From CAYSIX01 sp964431205 (GTDB taxonomy: Bacteria; Planctomycetota; Phycisphaerae; Phycisphaerales; Phycisphaeraceae), in the NCBI GenBank assembly GCA_964431205.1, contig CAYSIX010000037.1:1-23159 (forward strand): 23,159 nt of DNA, in the 5' to 3' direction. The notes beneath the pieces are model-generated. The model was not told where the DNA came from. It was given only the letters and a program-made list of their open reading frames with translations, and searched no databases. The translations under genes were made by a program, and so were the position numbers. How positions within the stretch are numbered: position 1 is the first letter of the stretch; each line of letters begins with the position of its first letter. Shown piece after piece: positions 1-8,356 of this stretch.

Positions 1-2
1 CG

Positions 3-2147
3 CGGCGAATCCTCGACCGCATCGTGGGCTACCAGGTCTCGCCGCTGCTGTGGAAGAAGGTGGCCGGGGGCTTGAGCGCCGGCCGCGTGCAGTCCGTGGC
101 CGTGCGGCTGGTGGTCGAGCGTGAGCGCCAGATCGAGGCGTTCATCCCCGACGAGTTCTGGAAGATCACCGCCCTGTTCAGCGCCGACCCGGACAAGGCC
201 GGCTCGCTGGCCGAGCGGTGGCTTCGGTGGGCCAAGGTCGGCGACGAGGAGAACCCTCGCTCGCAGAAGGATCAGAACGCGTGGCTGAGCGAGCACGACG
301 CGATCCGTGCCGAACTCGTTGAGATCGACGGTGAAAACCGGCAGATCACGAATCGGGACGAGGCGCTCGACCTGGCCAAGGCCCTGGGCTTTGAAGTCAC
401 CGAGACGCGTGAGTGGCAGGACCCCAAGGGCAAGGGCCCGGCCCGGTTCCGCTGCGAGTACGTCGGGAGGGTTGCCGATGACGCGCCGCCGTTCACGATC
501 GAGAAGATCGAGACCAAGCGCAGCCGCTCACGCCCGTCCGCGCCGTTCATCACCAGCACGATGCAGCAGGTGGCCTCGACCCGCCTGGGCTTTCAGCTCA
601 AGCGCACGATGCGCGTCGCGCAGCAGCTCTACGAGGGCGTGGACCTCGGCGGCGCACGCGGGCAGACCGGCCTGATCACCTACATGCGTACCGACTCGAC
701 GCACCTGTCCCGAGACGCGATCGACATGGCCCGCGGGTACGTCGGCAAGCAGTTCGGCGATCGGTACCTGCCCGACAAGCCGCAGGTGTACAGCTCCAGC
801 AACAAGTCGGCCCAGGAGGCCCACGAGGCGATCCGCCCGACCGATGTCAACCTCACACCCGACTCGATCCGCGGCAAGCTGAACGACGAGCAGTTCAAGC
901 TCTACGACCTGATCTGGCGGCGTTTCGTCGCGTGTCAGATGAGCCCGGCGGAGGTGGACTCGACGTCGGTCCTGATCGGCGTCGAAGGCCGGCTGGACGG
1001 CAAGGCCCGATCCGCCCGCTTCCGTGCCGGCGGACGACGCATCGTGTTCGACGGTTTCTACCGCGTCATGGGCGTGCCCAACGCCGACGTCATCCTGCCC
1101 GAGCTGCGCGAAAAGCAGCGGGTCGGGCTCGTGCACGTCGAGCCGACGCAGCACTTCACCAGCCCCCCGCCGCGGTACACCGAGGCGTCGCTGCAGAAGA
1201 AGCTCGAGGAAGAAGGCATCGGCCGCCCCTCGACGTACGCGCCGATCATCAGCACGATCCAGGACCGCAAGTACGTCGAGCCGGTCGCGCCGCGCGACAA
1301 GCGCCTGCGCGCCACCGACCTGGGCAAGGTCGTCACCGACATGCTCGTCGAGGCCTTCCCGAAGGTGATGGACGTCTCGTACACGCGGTACATGGAGGAC
1401 GAGCTGGACAAGATCGAGGACGAGCGGCACGACTGGCGTCAGATGCTCAAGGAGTTCTACGAGCCGTTCCGGCAGAAGCTGGACAAGGCGCACGACGAGC
1501 TGCAGCACGCCAAGGCGGCGACGGAGCCGGCGCCGTACGACTGCGCCACGTGTGGCGCGCCGACGGTCTATCGGTTCGGCAAGAACGGGCGGTTCCTGAG
1601 CTGCTCGCGTTACCCCGACTGCAAGTACGCGGCGCCGGTGGACGCCGACGGCAAGCCGCTCGAGCCGCAGCTCACCGACATCCTCTGCCCCGAGGACGGC
1701 AGCCGGATGATCCGCCGGGACGGGCGCTTCGGCCCGTTCCTCAGCTCGGTCAACTACCCGGACGTCAAGTTCGTGCTCAAGCTCGACCCGAAGAAGGGCA
1801 CGGTCGTGCTGCCGAAGGTCCCGCCGCTGCTGACCGACATCACCTGCCCCAAGTGCGAGGACGCGAAGCTGTACATGCGCGAGTCGAAGCGGGGGTACTG
1901 GCTGAGCTGCTCGAACTTTCCGAAGTGTCGCGGCCGACTGGCGTGGAGCAAGCTCGACGAGGAGAAGCAGAAGCAGCTCGAGGCGGCGTGGAAGAAGCAC
2001 GAGGCCGAGAACCCGGCGCCGATCGTCCGCACGATCGACGGGCGGATCGTCGGCGAGGATTACGTGCCCCAGACGTTCGATTCCGCCGCCGACCGCGGCG
2101 CCGACAGCGGCGAGTGGTCCACTCAGGTCGACTCCGACGCGGCGTAG
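3..2147 (+). CDS. topA: DNA topoisomerase I (type IA), 5'-truncated by window edge
   Basis: Relaxes negatively supercoiled DNA by single-strand passage through a 5'-phosphotyrosine intermediate. The reading frame is open from base 3, and the residues before the first GTG (RRILDRIVGYQVSPLLWKK) are typical interior TopA, so the N-terminal Toprim domain lies outside the window. The motif GLSAGRVQSVAVRL follows at once. The catalytic tyrosine is in TYMRTDS (Tyr codon 681-683). Further motifs are SAQEAHEAIRPT and EEGIGRPSTYAPI. The C-terminus carries three zinc-ribbon units near nt 1542-1631, 1683-1780 and 1845-1940. The first and third keep four cysteines. The middle one keeps only one (CPED...SVNYPDV), so it probably holds the fold without zinc. 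A long antisense open frame opposite this gene is a GC artefact. Identification is very secure. Confidence 0.97.
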   Translation, partial: RRILDRIVGYQVSPLLWKKVAGGLSAGRVQSVAVRLVVERERQIEAFIPDEFWKITALFSADPDKAGSLAERWLRWAKVGDEENPRSQKDQNAWLSEHDAIRAELVEIDGENRQITNRDEALDLAKALGFEVTETREWQDPKGKGPARFRCEYVGRVADDAPPFTIEKIETKRSRSRPSAPFITSTMQQVASTRLGFQLKRTMRVAQQLYEGVDLGGARGQTGLITYMRTDSTHLSRDAIDMARGYVGKQFGDRYLPDKPQVYSSSNKSAQEAHEAIRPTDVNLTPDSIRGKLNDEQFKLYDLIWRRFVACQMSPAEVDSTSVLIGVEGRLDGKARSARFRAGGRRIVFDGFYRVMGVPNADVILPELREKQRVGLVHVEPTQHFTSPPPRYTEASLQKKLEEEGIGRPSTYAPIISTIQDRKYVEPVAPRDKRLRATDLGKVVTDMLVEAFPKVMDVSYTRYMEDELDKIEDERHDWRQMLKEFYEPFRQKLDKAHDELQHAKAATEPAPYDCATCGAPTVYRFGKNGRFLSCSRYPDCKYAAPVDADGKPLEPQLTDILCPEDGSRMIRRDGRFGPFLSSVNYPDVKFVLKLDPKKGTVVLPKVPPLLTDITCPKCEDAKLYMRESKRGYWLSCSNFPKCRGRLAWSKLDEEKQKQLEAAWKKHEAENPAPIVRTIDGRIVGEDYVPQTFDSAADRGADSGEWSTQVDSDAA

Positions 2148-2153
2148 CGTGAA

Positions 2154-2169
2154 CGCGACCCGTGTCGCG
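2154..2169. terminator. possible short bidirectional stem-loop between topA and glnA
   Basis: CGCGAC and GTCGCG form a 6-bp stem around a CCGT loop in the 34-base gap between two convergent genes. No T-run follows on either strand, so an intrinsic terminator role is only suggested by the position. Confidence 0.25.
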
Positions 2170-2181
2170 CTGGCTGCGTGC

Positions 2182-3594
2182 TCAGATATCGAAATACATG
2201 CAGAACTCATACGGGTGCGGTCGGTGCCGCAGCGCCTCGATCTCGTTCTCGCGCTTGTACTTGATCCAGTAGTGGATCACGTCCTCGGTGAACACGCCGC
2301 CCTCGAGCAGGAACGCGTGATCGGCCTCGAGGGCATCGAGGGCGTGGTCGAGGTCGGCCGGGGCGGTGTGAAGCGCCTCGTACTCCTCGGGCTCCAGGTC
2401 GTAGAGGTTCTTGTCCAGCGGCTCGCCGGGATCGATCTTGTTCTTGACGCCGTCGATCGCGGCCATGGTGACCGCGGCGAAGGCGAGGTACGGGTTGCAC
2501 GAGCCGTCGGGGAACCGCAGCTCCAGCCGCTTGGTTTTCGGGTTTGCCTGGTACATGGGGATGCGGATGGCCGCGGCGCGGTTGCGTGAGGAGTAGATCA
2601 GGTGCACCGGCGCTTCGTAGCCGGGGACAAGCCGCTTGAAGCTGTTGGTCGTCGGGTTGGTGAAGGCGATGATGGCGGGCGCGTGCCGGAGGATCCCACC
2701 GACCGCGTACAGCCCGAGCATGGAGAGGCCGGCGTAACGGTTGCCGGCGAATAGTGGCTTGGTGCCCTTCCAGAGCGAGAAGTGCGTGTGCATGCCCGAG
2801 CCGTTGTCCATGAACAGGGGCTTGGGCATGAACGTCGCGACCCGGCCGTGGCGCGCCGCCAGGTTCTTCACGACGTGCTTGTACAGCATGCAGTGGTCGG
2901 CCATGCGCAACAGCGACTCATATCGCAGATCGATCTCGCACTGCCCGCCGGTCGCGACCTCGTGATGATGCCCCTCGACGGCCAGGCCCAGCTCGCGCAT
3001 GACCGCGACCATCTCGCTGCGCAGGTCGGTCAGCGTGTCCATTGGTGGGCAGGGGAAGTAGCCCTCTTTGAGCCGGACCTGGTAGCCGACGTTCGTGGGG
3101 TCCGGTCGGCCGCGGTTCCAGATGCCCTCGACCGAGTCGACGCGGTACGTCGCGGTGTTCACGTCCTGGTCGTAGTACGCGCTGTCGAAGACGAAGAACT
3201 CCAGCTCGGGGCCGAACATGGCGCGGTCAGCGATCTTCGAGTCCTTGAGGTAGGTCTCGGCCTTGCGGGCGATCGAGCGAGGGTCACGCGAGTACATCTT
3301 CTTGGTGATCGGGTCCTTGATGTCGCAGATCAGCCCGAGCGTGGGGCGCTCGAGGAACGGGTCGAGATGGGCCGTGTCGGCGACGGGTACGAGAATCATG
3401 TCGGACTCGTTGATCGCCTCCCAGCCACGAATGCAGGAGCCGTCGAATCCGAAGCCCAACTCAAAGCTGTCCTCGTTCAGCTCGCTGATCGGGAAGGTGA
3501 TGTGCTGCCACAGTCCCGGGAAGTCCATGTAGCGGCAGTCGATGTACTCGATCTTGTGCTGTCGAACGAACTGAAGAACCTGCTTGGGGGTCAT
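2182..3594 (-). CDS. glnA: Type I glutamine synthetase
   Basis: Makes glutamine from glutamate, ammonia and ATP as a cytoplasmic dodecamer, and is the main entry of ammonia into metabolism. The length of 470 residues is normal for GSI. Visible family motifs are FDGSCIRGWEAINESDM (the Asp51 loop), FGPELEFFVFD (metal-binding Glu), NGSGMHTHFSLW, PGYEAPVHLIYSSRNR (the Glu flap and substrate arginines) and NLYDLEPEE. Tyr398 in the last motif, codon complement 2401-2403, matches the tyrosine adenylylated by GlnE in GSI-beta enzymes, so control by adenylylation is possible; no glnE is in the window. The ATG start is supported by an AAAGGAAG ribosome binding site at 3599-3606. It lies 63 bases downstream of queA on the same strand. 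Co-transcription is possible, but I saw no clear glnA-specific or sigma-54 promoter. Confidence 0.97.
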   Translation of the reverse strand: MTPKQVLQFVRQHKIEYIDCRYMDFPGLWQHITFPISELNEDSFELGFGFDGSCIRGWEAINESDMILVPVADTAHLDPFLERPTLGLICDIKDPITKKMYSRDPRSIARKAETYLKDSKIADRAMFGPELEFFVFDSAYYDQDVNTATYRVDSVEGIWNRGRPDPTNVGYQVRLKEGYFPCPPMDTLTDLRSEMVAVMRELGLAVEGHHHEVATGGQCEIDLRYESLLRMADHCMLYKHVVKNLAARHGRVATFMPKPLFMDNGSGMHTHFSLWKGTKPLFAGNRYAGLSMLGLYAVGGILRHAPAIIAFTNPTTNSFKRLVPGYEAPVHLIYSSRNRAAAIRIPMYQANPKTKRLELRFPDGSCNPYLAFAAVTMAAIDGVKNKIDPGEPLDKNLYDLEPEEYEALHTAPADLDHALDALEADHAFLLEGGVFTEDVIHYWIKYKRENEIEALRHRPHPYEFCMYFDI

Positions 3595-3657
3595 ACGGCT
3601 TCCTTTCGGGTCGGGCCCGTAAGATAGCCGTTGGCGGGTGTCGTTTCTTGAGCGGGA

Positions 3658-4728
3658 TCAGACGATCAGCATGGCGTCGCCGTAGGAGTAGAAACGGTAG
3701 CCTTGATCGATCGCGACCCGGTACCAGGCGAGCAGGCGGTCGAGGCCTACGCCCGGCAGCGTGGCGACCATGGCCAGCAGCGTGGATCGTGGCAGGTGGA
3801 AGTTCGTCAGCAGGCGGTCGGTAAAGCGGAAGCGAAATCCCGCATCGGGGTGGATGAACAGATCGGTCGCGGCGAGGTAATCGTCACGGGTCGACGCCCA
3901 TTGTTCCGGCAGGCTCTCGATGGCGCGGACGGTGGTGGTGCCGACGGCGAGGATTCGGCCGCCTCGTTGGCGGTTCGAGCGGATCGCCTCGATCGTCTTG
4001 GACGGCACACGAATCGACTCGCGGTGCATCCGATGCTCGTCGAGCCGATCGGTGCGGACCGGCGCGAACGTGCCGATCCCGACGTGCAGCGTGACCTCGG
4101 CGAGCTGAACCCCTGTGTCACGCAGGCGAGCGAGCAGGGCGTCGGTCAGATGCAATCCGGCGGTGGGCGCGGCGACGGATCCGGGCTCGCGGGCATAGAC
4201 GGTGTTGTATCGCGTCGCGTCTTCGGGCGTCAGCTCGGGCATTTGGCCGTGCTTGCGGGCCCGAAGGATATACGGCGGCAGGGGTGTCTCACCGACGCGC
4301 TCGAGGACGTCGATCGCTGACGTGGGCGAATCGCTGCGCGCGATCCACTGGCCCGATCCGGCGTCGCGAAGCAGCTCGAGACGGGTGTTGTCGTCGAGGC
4401 GAACCGTCTCGCCGACGGTCAGGCGGCCGCGTGCTTCGAGCATGACGTGCCAGCCTTCGGCAGCTTCGTGCAGGAACAGCCCACGCACTTGCCCGCCGGT
4501 GCGCTCCCGGCGCGCGGTGAACCGCGCCGGGATGACGCGAGTGCGGTTGAGCAGCATCAGGTCGCCGGGATGAAGAATGCCCAGCTCGGGCAGGTCCCGC
4601 ACGCGGGCGTGGACCAGCCGGCCGTCGTCGCGGTGGGCGACCAGGAGCCGGGCGCTGTCGCGCGGCTCGGCCGGGGTCGTGGCGATGCGCTCCGGGGGCA
4701 GGGCGTATTCCAGGTCGCTGGTCAGCAC
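3658..4728 (-). CDS. queA: S-adenosylmethionine:tRNA ribosyltransferase-isomerase
   Basis: Transfers and isomerises the ribosyl group of SAM onto 7-aminomethyl-7-deazaguanine in tRNA to form epoxyqueuosine, the penultimate step of queuosine synthesis. The 356-residue length fits the family. Family signatures are the N-terminal pattern SDLEYALPPERIATTPAEPRDSARLL, LLNRTRVIPARF, TAGLHLTDALL, HVGIGTFAPV (followed by the HRMHRESI segment), VGTTTVRAIES and NFHLPRSTLL, and the C-terminal YRFYSYGDAMLI. The start is GTG (complement 4726-4728), chosen because the normal family N-terminus (LTSDLEYALP) begins there; no clear Shine-Dalgarno sequence precedes it. It is followed by glnA on the same strand after 63 bases. 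No other queuosine gene is visible. Confidence 0.97.
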   Translation of the reverse strand: MLTSDLEYALPPERIATTPAEPRDSARLLVAHRDDGRLVHARVRDLPELGILHPGDLMLLNRTRVIPARFTARRERTGGQVRGLFLHEAAEGWHVMLEARGRLTVGETVRLDDNTRLELLRDAGSGQWIARSDSPTSAIDVLERVGETPLPPYILRARKHGQMPELTPEDATRYNTVYAREPGSVAAPTAGLHLTDALLARLRDTGVQLAEVTLHVGIGTFAPVRTDRLDEHRMHRESIRVPSKTIEAIRSNRQRGGRILAVGTTTVRAIESLPEQWASTRDDYLAATDLFIHPDAGFRFRFTDRLLTNFHLPRSTLLAMVATLPGVGLDRLLAWYRVAIDQGYRFYSYGDAMLIV

Positions 4729-4910
4729 GGCGGATCACTGTAGGGCGAGTGTGACCGGCGGCAACCACGGATGCGGTCGGCCGGCAACACGCGGCACGAT
4801 CCGCACGACCGGCAAACGTCGCCCGTCAACGCAACCGGCTGAGGCGACGCGATTTACATCTGATCGCCGCGTTGGGCCGGCCCGGGCGTGCCGCTCGCAC
4901 CGGTTCGTTC
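4729..4910. other. intergenic region upstream of queA, no gene seen
   Basis: A divergent spacer between queA (minus strand) and a weak plus-strand frame. It is GC-rich with one AT-richer patch (GATTTACATCTGATC, 4851-4865) that could be promoter sequence for the plus strand. I see no repeat or RNA gene. Confidence 0.4.
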
Positions 4911-5273
4911 ATGCGGATCGAACCGGATCGCAGCATCGCCTTGACCCTGATCGAACACCGTCTCTTCGGCGACGGGCGGTTCGACGCGCACGGCGTGCGC
5001 GACACCGGGTCGCCGGCCGGTCGGATCGAGGCGGCGATCGAACGTCGTGTCGTCGTCGATTGCCCGGAGATCTCGGCGGGTGCCGCGACCCCGTGCCCGG
5101 ATCGGGAGCGTGACGGCGAGGCCGCCGTACAGGACTCGCCCGTGCCCGATCCGTTGCTGAGGCTGACCACCGACTCCGATAACTCGGCCCCCTCCCCCCG
5201 TGAGGCGGAATCGGCAAGCTTACCGGGCGGATCGGCCGATGCAGTAGGCAGCCTCCTCGACGTGCTGGCGTGA
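4911..5273 (+). CDS. hypothetical protein, weakly supported
   Basis: A 120-residue frame starting at ATG 4911 (MRIEPDRSIALTLIEHRLFG). The first 55 residues look protein-like, with the pattern HRLFGDGRFDAHGVRD and an acidic/arginine-rich helix RIEAAIERR. The second half is a low-complexity stretch rich in Pro, Ser, Asp and Ala. Third codon positions are mostly G or C, as in neighbouring real genes. No Shine-Dalgarno sequence was seen. The opposite strand also has a long open frame (4909-5499), which is arginine-rich and looks like a shadow. I recognise no family. It is followed after 37 bases by another small frame on the same strand, so the two may form a pair. Confidence 0.4.
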   Translation: MRIEPDRSIALTLIEHRLFGDGRFDAHGVRDTGSPAGRIEAAIERRVVVDCPEISAGAATPCPDRERDGEAAVQDSPVPDPLLRLTTDSDNSAPSPREAESASLPGGSADAVGSLLDVLA

Positions 5274-5310
5274 ACGGAAGCGCCACGTCGCGCCGAGCCG
5301 GACCCGGCCG

Positions 5311-5541
5311 ATGCGCCTCGACGAACCCATCGATCAGATCATCCAGCACATCCACGGGCTCGACCGCGACGGCTGCCTGACCGAGCTGGCCTCGATCCGC
5401 CGGCCACGCCTCGACTTTACCGAAGACTTCCTGCACCAGCTCAGCCTCGAGCAGCTTCGACACGTGCTGATGGCGGCGTGCCTGCAGGCGCGGCGGCACG
5501 TGCGACGGCAGGGCCCCCCGGGGCGGCGGCGAGCCGGTTGA
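5311..5541 (+). CDS. small hypothetical protein, 76 residues
   Basis: Encodes MRLDEPIDQIIQHIHGLDRD followed by a helical, leucine-rich core (LDFTEDFLHQLSLEQLRHVL, then MAACLQARRH) and a basic tail. The balanced mix of acidic, basic and hydrophobic residues looks like a folded small helical protein rather than a GC-rich shadow. It is predicted soluble, with no signal peptide, membrane helix or cysteine motif. No convincing ribosome binding site precedes the ATG. The same-strand neighbours are a weak hypothetical frame upstream and a small membrane protein 87 bases downstream. No function can be assigned. Confidence 0.55.
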   Translation: MRLDEPIDQIIQHIHGLDRDGCLTELASIRRPRLDFTEDFLHQLSLEQLRHVLMAACLQARRHVRRQGPPGRRRAG

Positions 5542-5611
5542 TTCGGTGTGGCGTGCGCGGCCGCCGCGACGAGCCCCCGAAACGCGGCGTCCTCGATCGC
5601 CCGAGCCGTGC

Positions 5612-5617
5612 TAACGT
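5612..5617 (+). promoter_or_regulatory. possible -10 element of the membrane-protein gene
   Basis: TAACGT stands 11 bases before the ATG at 5629, which has no Shine-Dalgarno sequence. This spacing would give a very short or absent leader. No good -35 element was found, so support is weak. Confidence 0.25.
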
Positions 5618-5628
5618 ACCGCACGCGT

Positions 5629-6090
5629 ATGGACTCGGCCCTCATCGTGATCGCGATGCGTTGGCTGCACGTGGCGTCGGCCGCGGTGCTCGTCGGTGGC
5701 CTGGCATTCATCGCCTTTTGTGCCCCTCCGGCCGGGAAGTGGCCCACGGACAGCGACGCCCAGGCTCGGGTCAAACAGATCGAGGCGCGTTTCCGCGTGC
5801 TTCTGAGCATCGCGGTGTTCGGCCTGCTGCTCAGCGGGCTGCACCAGTGGGTGTGGCTGGCGCCGGCGTACCGGGAGGTCGGGCCGTGGGCTCAGGGTCT
5901 GATCGGCGTGAAGGTCATGGTCGCGACGGTGCTGCTGGGCCTGCTCTGGGCGGTGCGGCTGGGGATGATGGCTCGGCCGGGGGCGGCCTGGTGGCGGTGG
6001 ACGTGCCTGGCGCTGGGGGCGCTGGTCATGGTGCTGGGGGCATGGTTACGGTTTTTGAGGTGGACGGCCGCGTGGGAGGCGGGAGGTTGA
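5629..6090 (+). CDS. small integral membrane protein, CopD/DUF2269-like topology
   Basis: A protein of 153 residues with four predicted membrane helices: near residues 5-25 (MRWLHVASAAVLVGGLAFIA), 58-75 (LLSIAVFGLLLSG), 92-113 (LIGVKVMVATVLLGLLWAV) and 122-142 (WTCLALGALVMVLGAWL). A histidine in the first helix (RWLHVASA) and another after the second (GLHQWVW) recall heme- or copper-associated CopD-like membrane proteins, but this is only a resemblance of topology. The start at ATG 5629 is chosen because the 27 residues upstream of it in the same frame are alanine/arginine-rich and contain a candidate -10 element. It probably sits in the cytoplasmic membrane; its role is unknown. Confidence 0.75.
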   Translation: MDSALIVIAMRWLHVASAAVLVGGLAFIAFCAPPAGKWPTDSDAQARVKQIEARFRVLLSIAVFGLLLSGLHQWVWLAPAYREVGPWAQGLIGVKVMVATVLLGLLWAVRLGMMARPGAAWWRWTCLALGALVMVLGAWLRFLRWTAAWEAGG

Positions 6091-6157
6091 GCGGCGGGAA
6101 AGGATCGCAGCGTTTACGCGTTTCGGTGGGGCCGGAGTCCGAAAAAGTGGGCGTGCC

Positions 6158-6186
6158 TTGAAAAACGGACCCGGCCGGTCAAGAAT
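6158..6186 (+). promoter_or_regulatory. sigma70-type promoter of the small basic protein gene
   Basis: TTGAAA (6158-6163), a spacer of exactly 17 bases, then AAGAAT (6181-6186). Transcription would start near 6193, just upstream of the small gene at 6232. The -35 matches the consensus at five of six positions and the -10 at four of six. Confidence 0.5.
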
Positions 6187-6231
6187 AGGCCGCGTCGTGT
6201 GTCCGGTCGCCCGACCCGTGGAAGGAAGGGT

Positions 6232-6474
6232 TTGTCTTTGCGCTCCCCCCGATCCAGCCGATCAAGACGATACGCGACCGATCTTCGGCGCCAGATGATC
6301 GAGGAGACCAGCGCGTTCCTGAGCTGGGCGTTGCGTGAGAGGCGTGATCTGCCGCGGATTCCGCGGCGGCGAGTGGACGAAGGAGGATTCACGGCGATGC
6401 TTCGAAACCCGGGGGCCCGCGCCGCCGTACGACACTGGTGGCGTCGCGTGCTCAGCGTCCTGGAGACCGAGTGA
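6232..6474 (+). CDS. small hypothetical basic protein, about 80 residues
   Basis: The core MIEETSAFLSWALRERRDLP, then RIPRRRVDEGGFTAM and the tryptophan-rich end RHWWRRVLSVLE, has the residue balance of a genuine small protein; the N-terminal part is very basic. Start choice is uncertain. TTG 6232 is preceded by GGAAGGAAGG (6220-6229), a strong Shine-Dalgarno sequence. GTG 6199 would give 91 residues but has no binding site and lies only a few bases after the predicted transcription start. A later in-frame ATG at 6295 begins the well-formed core. No signal peptide or membrane helix is present. The gene stands alone behind its own promoter and 69 bases before the next plus-strand gene. Function unknown. 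Confidence 0.55.
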   Translation: MSLRSPRSSRSRRYATDLRRQMIEETSAFLSWALRERRDLPRIPRRRVDEGGFTAMLRNPGARAAVRHWWRRVLSVLETE

Positions 6475-6543
6475 CGGCCAACCGGCGGCCGTTTCTGTGT
6501 TCCGTCGTCGATTCATCAACCCGACCACTAGACGAAGACCACG

Positions 6544-7209
6544 ATGAGCATTCGAGCGAACATCGCACGTCACTACCTGATCCGCCTGGGCATCATCGGC
6601 CTGGGGGCGTTCGGCTTCGGGCTCTGGTTCCTCTACGACGGCGCGGTCGGCTACCCGGCTAAGCGCGAGATCCAGCTCGCCTACCAGCAGCTCAAGGAGC
6701 AGCATCCGCAGGAGTATCCCGAGCTATGGCCGAAGCTGGCGCGGGAGCGTGGCTGGCCGCTCGAGCCCCAGACCGAGCCGCTGTCCGAGAAGGACATCAT
6801 GACCCAGTACATCTTCGCGGGCATCACGCTGCCGATCGGCGCGTTTTTCCTGTTCGGGCTGCTGCGTAACAGCCGGCGGTGGGTCGAGGCCGACGACGAG
6901 GGGCTGCGCACCAGCAGCGGTCAGCGGGCGGCCTGGGACCAGATCGAGTCGGTGGACAAGTCACGCTGGCAGAACAAGGGCATCGCGTTCGTTCACTACC
7001 GCACGAACGGCCAGGGTGGGCGTATCCTGCTGGATGACTGGAAGTTTGATCGCGAGCCGACGAATCAGATCATGGCCGAGCTGAACAAGCGCTTGGGACT
7101 GGAGCCGGCCACCGCCGAGGGCGACGCCGGCGAAGTCGCCTCGCTGGAGGACGCGGAGTCGGATCCCTCACAGCCGACGACAGCGACCGGCCTCGATGCG
7201 AGCCGCTGA
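6544..7209 (+). CDS. two-helix membrane protein with cytoplasmic C-terminal (PH-like) domain
   Basis: A protein of 221 residues. Membrane helices are predicted near residues 12-31 (LIRLGIIGLGAFGFGLWFLY) and 85-105 (YIFAGITLPIGAFFLFGLL). Between them is a helical, charged segment of about 50 residues (REIQLAYQQLKEQHPQEYPE), probably extracytoplasmic. After helix two a beta-rich region of about 75 residues (WVEADDEGLRTSSGQRAAWD, IESVDKSRWQNKGIAFVHY, GGRILLDDWKFD) resembles bacterial PH-like domains that follow membrane helices. The C-terminal 35 residues are acidic and low in complexity. It converges with the minus-strand gene ending at 7294. I cannot name a function; the topology suggests a membrane-anchored sensor or scaffold. 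Confidence 0.8.
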   Translation: MSIRANIARHYLIRLGIIGLGAFGFGLWFLYDGAVGYPAKREIQLAYQQLKEQHPQEYPELWPKLARERGWPLEPQTEPLSEKDIMTQYIFAGITLPIGAFFLFGLLRNSRRWVEADDEGLRTSSGQRAAWDQIESVDKSRWQNKGIAFVHYRTNGQGGRILLDDWKFDREPTNQIMAELNKRLGLEPATAEGDAGEVASLEDAESDPSQPTTATGLDASR

Positions 7210-7293
7210 GAAGTCTCCACGGGCGTTCGGCCCATACAAAGCCGAGGACGTCCGCCACCCCATCGCCGAAGCCCACGCGCCCGGCCGGATGGA

Positions 7294-8241
7294 TTACCGT
7301 GGCTGCACGCCCGAGACGGGCCGCGCCGGCGTGATCCCGCTCACGCCATTGGCGTTCGACCGGCTGGTCGTGGTGCGGGCATCGCGATCGGACGGCGTCA
7401 CCGACTCAACGACCGGTCGCCGCTGGGGCGTGACCGAGGGGATGCCGATCTGCCGATGCACGTACTTGGGCGCATTGACGATCAGCCGACCGTCGAAGTA
7501 GCGGATCGACGAGTACTGGCCGCCGTGGGCCTGCCAGATGTCCGGTTCGACCATCGTGCGGATCAACGCCGCCAGTTGCTCGCCGCGTTCGGCGCGTGTG
7601 AGGCGTTGTTCGTCCTCATCTTCCTGCTCGTCGGTGAAAAGCTGGGTCGCGCCACCGCCACCCCCGCCGGCCGCTGTCTCACCGAGTGATTCGGTCAGGT
7701 CCAGTTCCGGAGCCATGGTGAATTGAGGCACTTCCATGAGCAGGTCACGCACGTCATAGGTGCGGATCACCGTCTCGCGGTTCGCCTGCCGCTTGCTCAA
7801 GATCCGTACGTACCACGGCTCGACGTCGTAGATCAGGTCGGTCTCAAACCGGACCGTGTCCATCATGAGTCGCAGAAGCTGCCAGGCCGGGACGAAATCC
7901 AGCTCGAGCGTGATGGGCGTCTGCGGGTCCACGCCGTCCAGCTCCAGGCCGGCCCAGTCGATCACGAGCGGGATCTCCGTCCGCTCCGACCACTGGTTGA
8001 ACGCCTCCTGTGCGGGCACGCCGTCAAAGCGCACGTTACGGAGCGGTTGCGCCATGCGTGCCGGGATGTCGAGCGCGGGGACCGGGTCCTCCGTGGCGGC
8101 GGACGCGGCCGACCGCTGAGCGGCTTGCCGCCGACGCATGTCATCGATCCGCTGCTGCAGCGTCTGTCCGATGGCGTCACAACTCAGGGCCAGCACAGAC
8201 ATCAATCCGATCCACACGGTTATGTTGTGGCTGCCTCGCAT
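7294..8241 (-). CDS. exported secretin-N/STN-like planctomycete protein
   Basis: A protein of 315 residues. The N-terminal MRGSHNITVWIGLMSVLALS is a signal peptide, and the cysteine after it could also be a lipidation site, although the box is poor. Then comes LQQRIDDMRRRQAAQ (short helix), followed by about 110 residues with the secretin/TonB short N-terminal pattern: LRNVRFDGVPAQEAFNQWSE, IPLVIDWAGLELDGVD, PITLELDFVPAWQLLRLMMD. The motif IRTYDVRDLLMEVP and a glycine-rich linker (AAGGGGGGA) come next. The start is ATG 8241 because GGAGACC lies seven bases upstream; the 26 residues before it lack codon character. A promoter is at 8357-8386. This domain plan is common in planctomycetes, often in proteins tied to secretion or cell-envelope systems, but no secretin barrel follows here. 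Function unknown; periplasmic location inferred. Confidence 0.85.
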   Translation of the reverse strand: MRGSHNITVWIGLMSVLALSCDAIGQTLQQRIDDMRRRQAAQRSAASAATEDPVPALDIPARMAQPLRNVRFDGVPAQEAFNQWSERTEIPLVIDWAGLELDGVDPQTPITLELDFVPAWQLLRLMMDTVRFETDLIYDVEPWYVRILSKRQANRETVIRTYDVRDLLMEVPQFTMAPELDLTESLGETAAGGGGGGATQLFTDEQEDEDEQRLTRAERGEQLAALIRTMVEPDIWQAHGGQYSSIRYFDGRLIVNAPKYVHRQIGIPSVTPQRRPVVESVTPSDRDARTTTSRSNANGVSGITPARPVSGVQPR

Positions 8242-8356
8242 CGGTGGTCTCCTTTGCCGATCGCGGACGTGACGCTCGCGCGGCCGGCCATGGGCACACT
8301 CGCTCGATCCGGCAGGCACTGGCTCTCGTCAAGTCGCCGTTCGACCGACCCAAGAG

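Noticed and set aside
528..2210. 560-residue minus-strand frame over topA
   Set aside because: Antisense shadow of topA with Arg/Leu/Val/Asp bias and no recognisable domain.
4909..5499. 196-residue minus-strand frame
   Set aside because: Arginine/proline-rich second half typical of a shadow; no start signal. The plus-strand small frames look more protein-like, though also weak.
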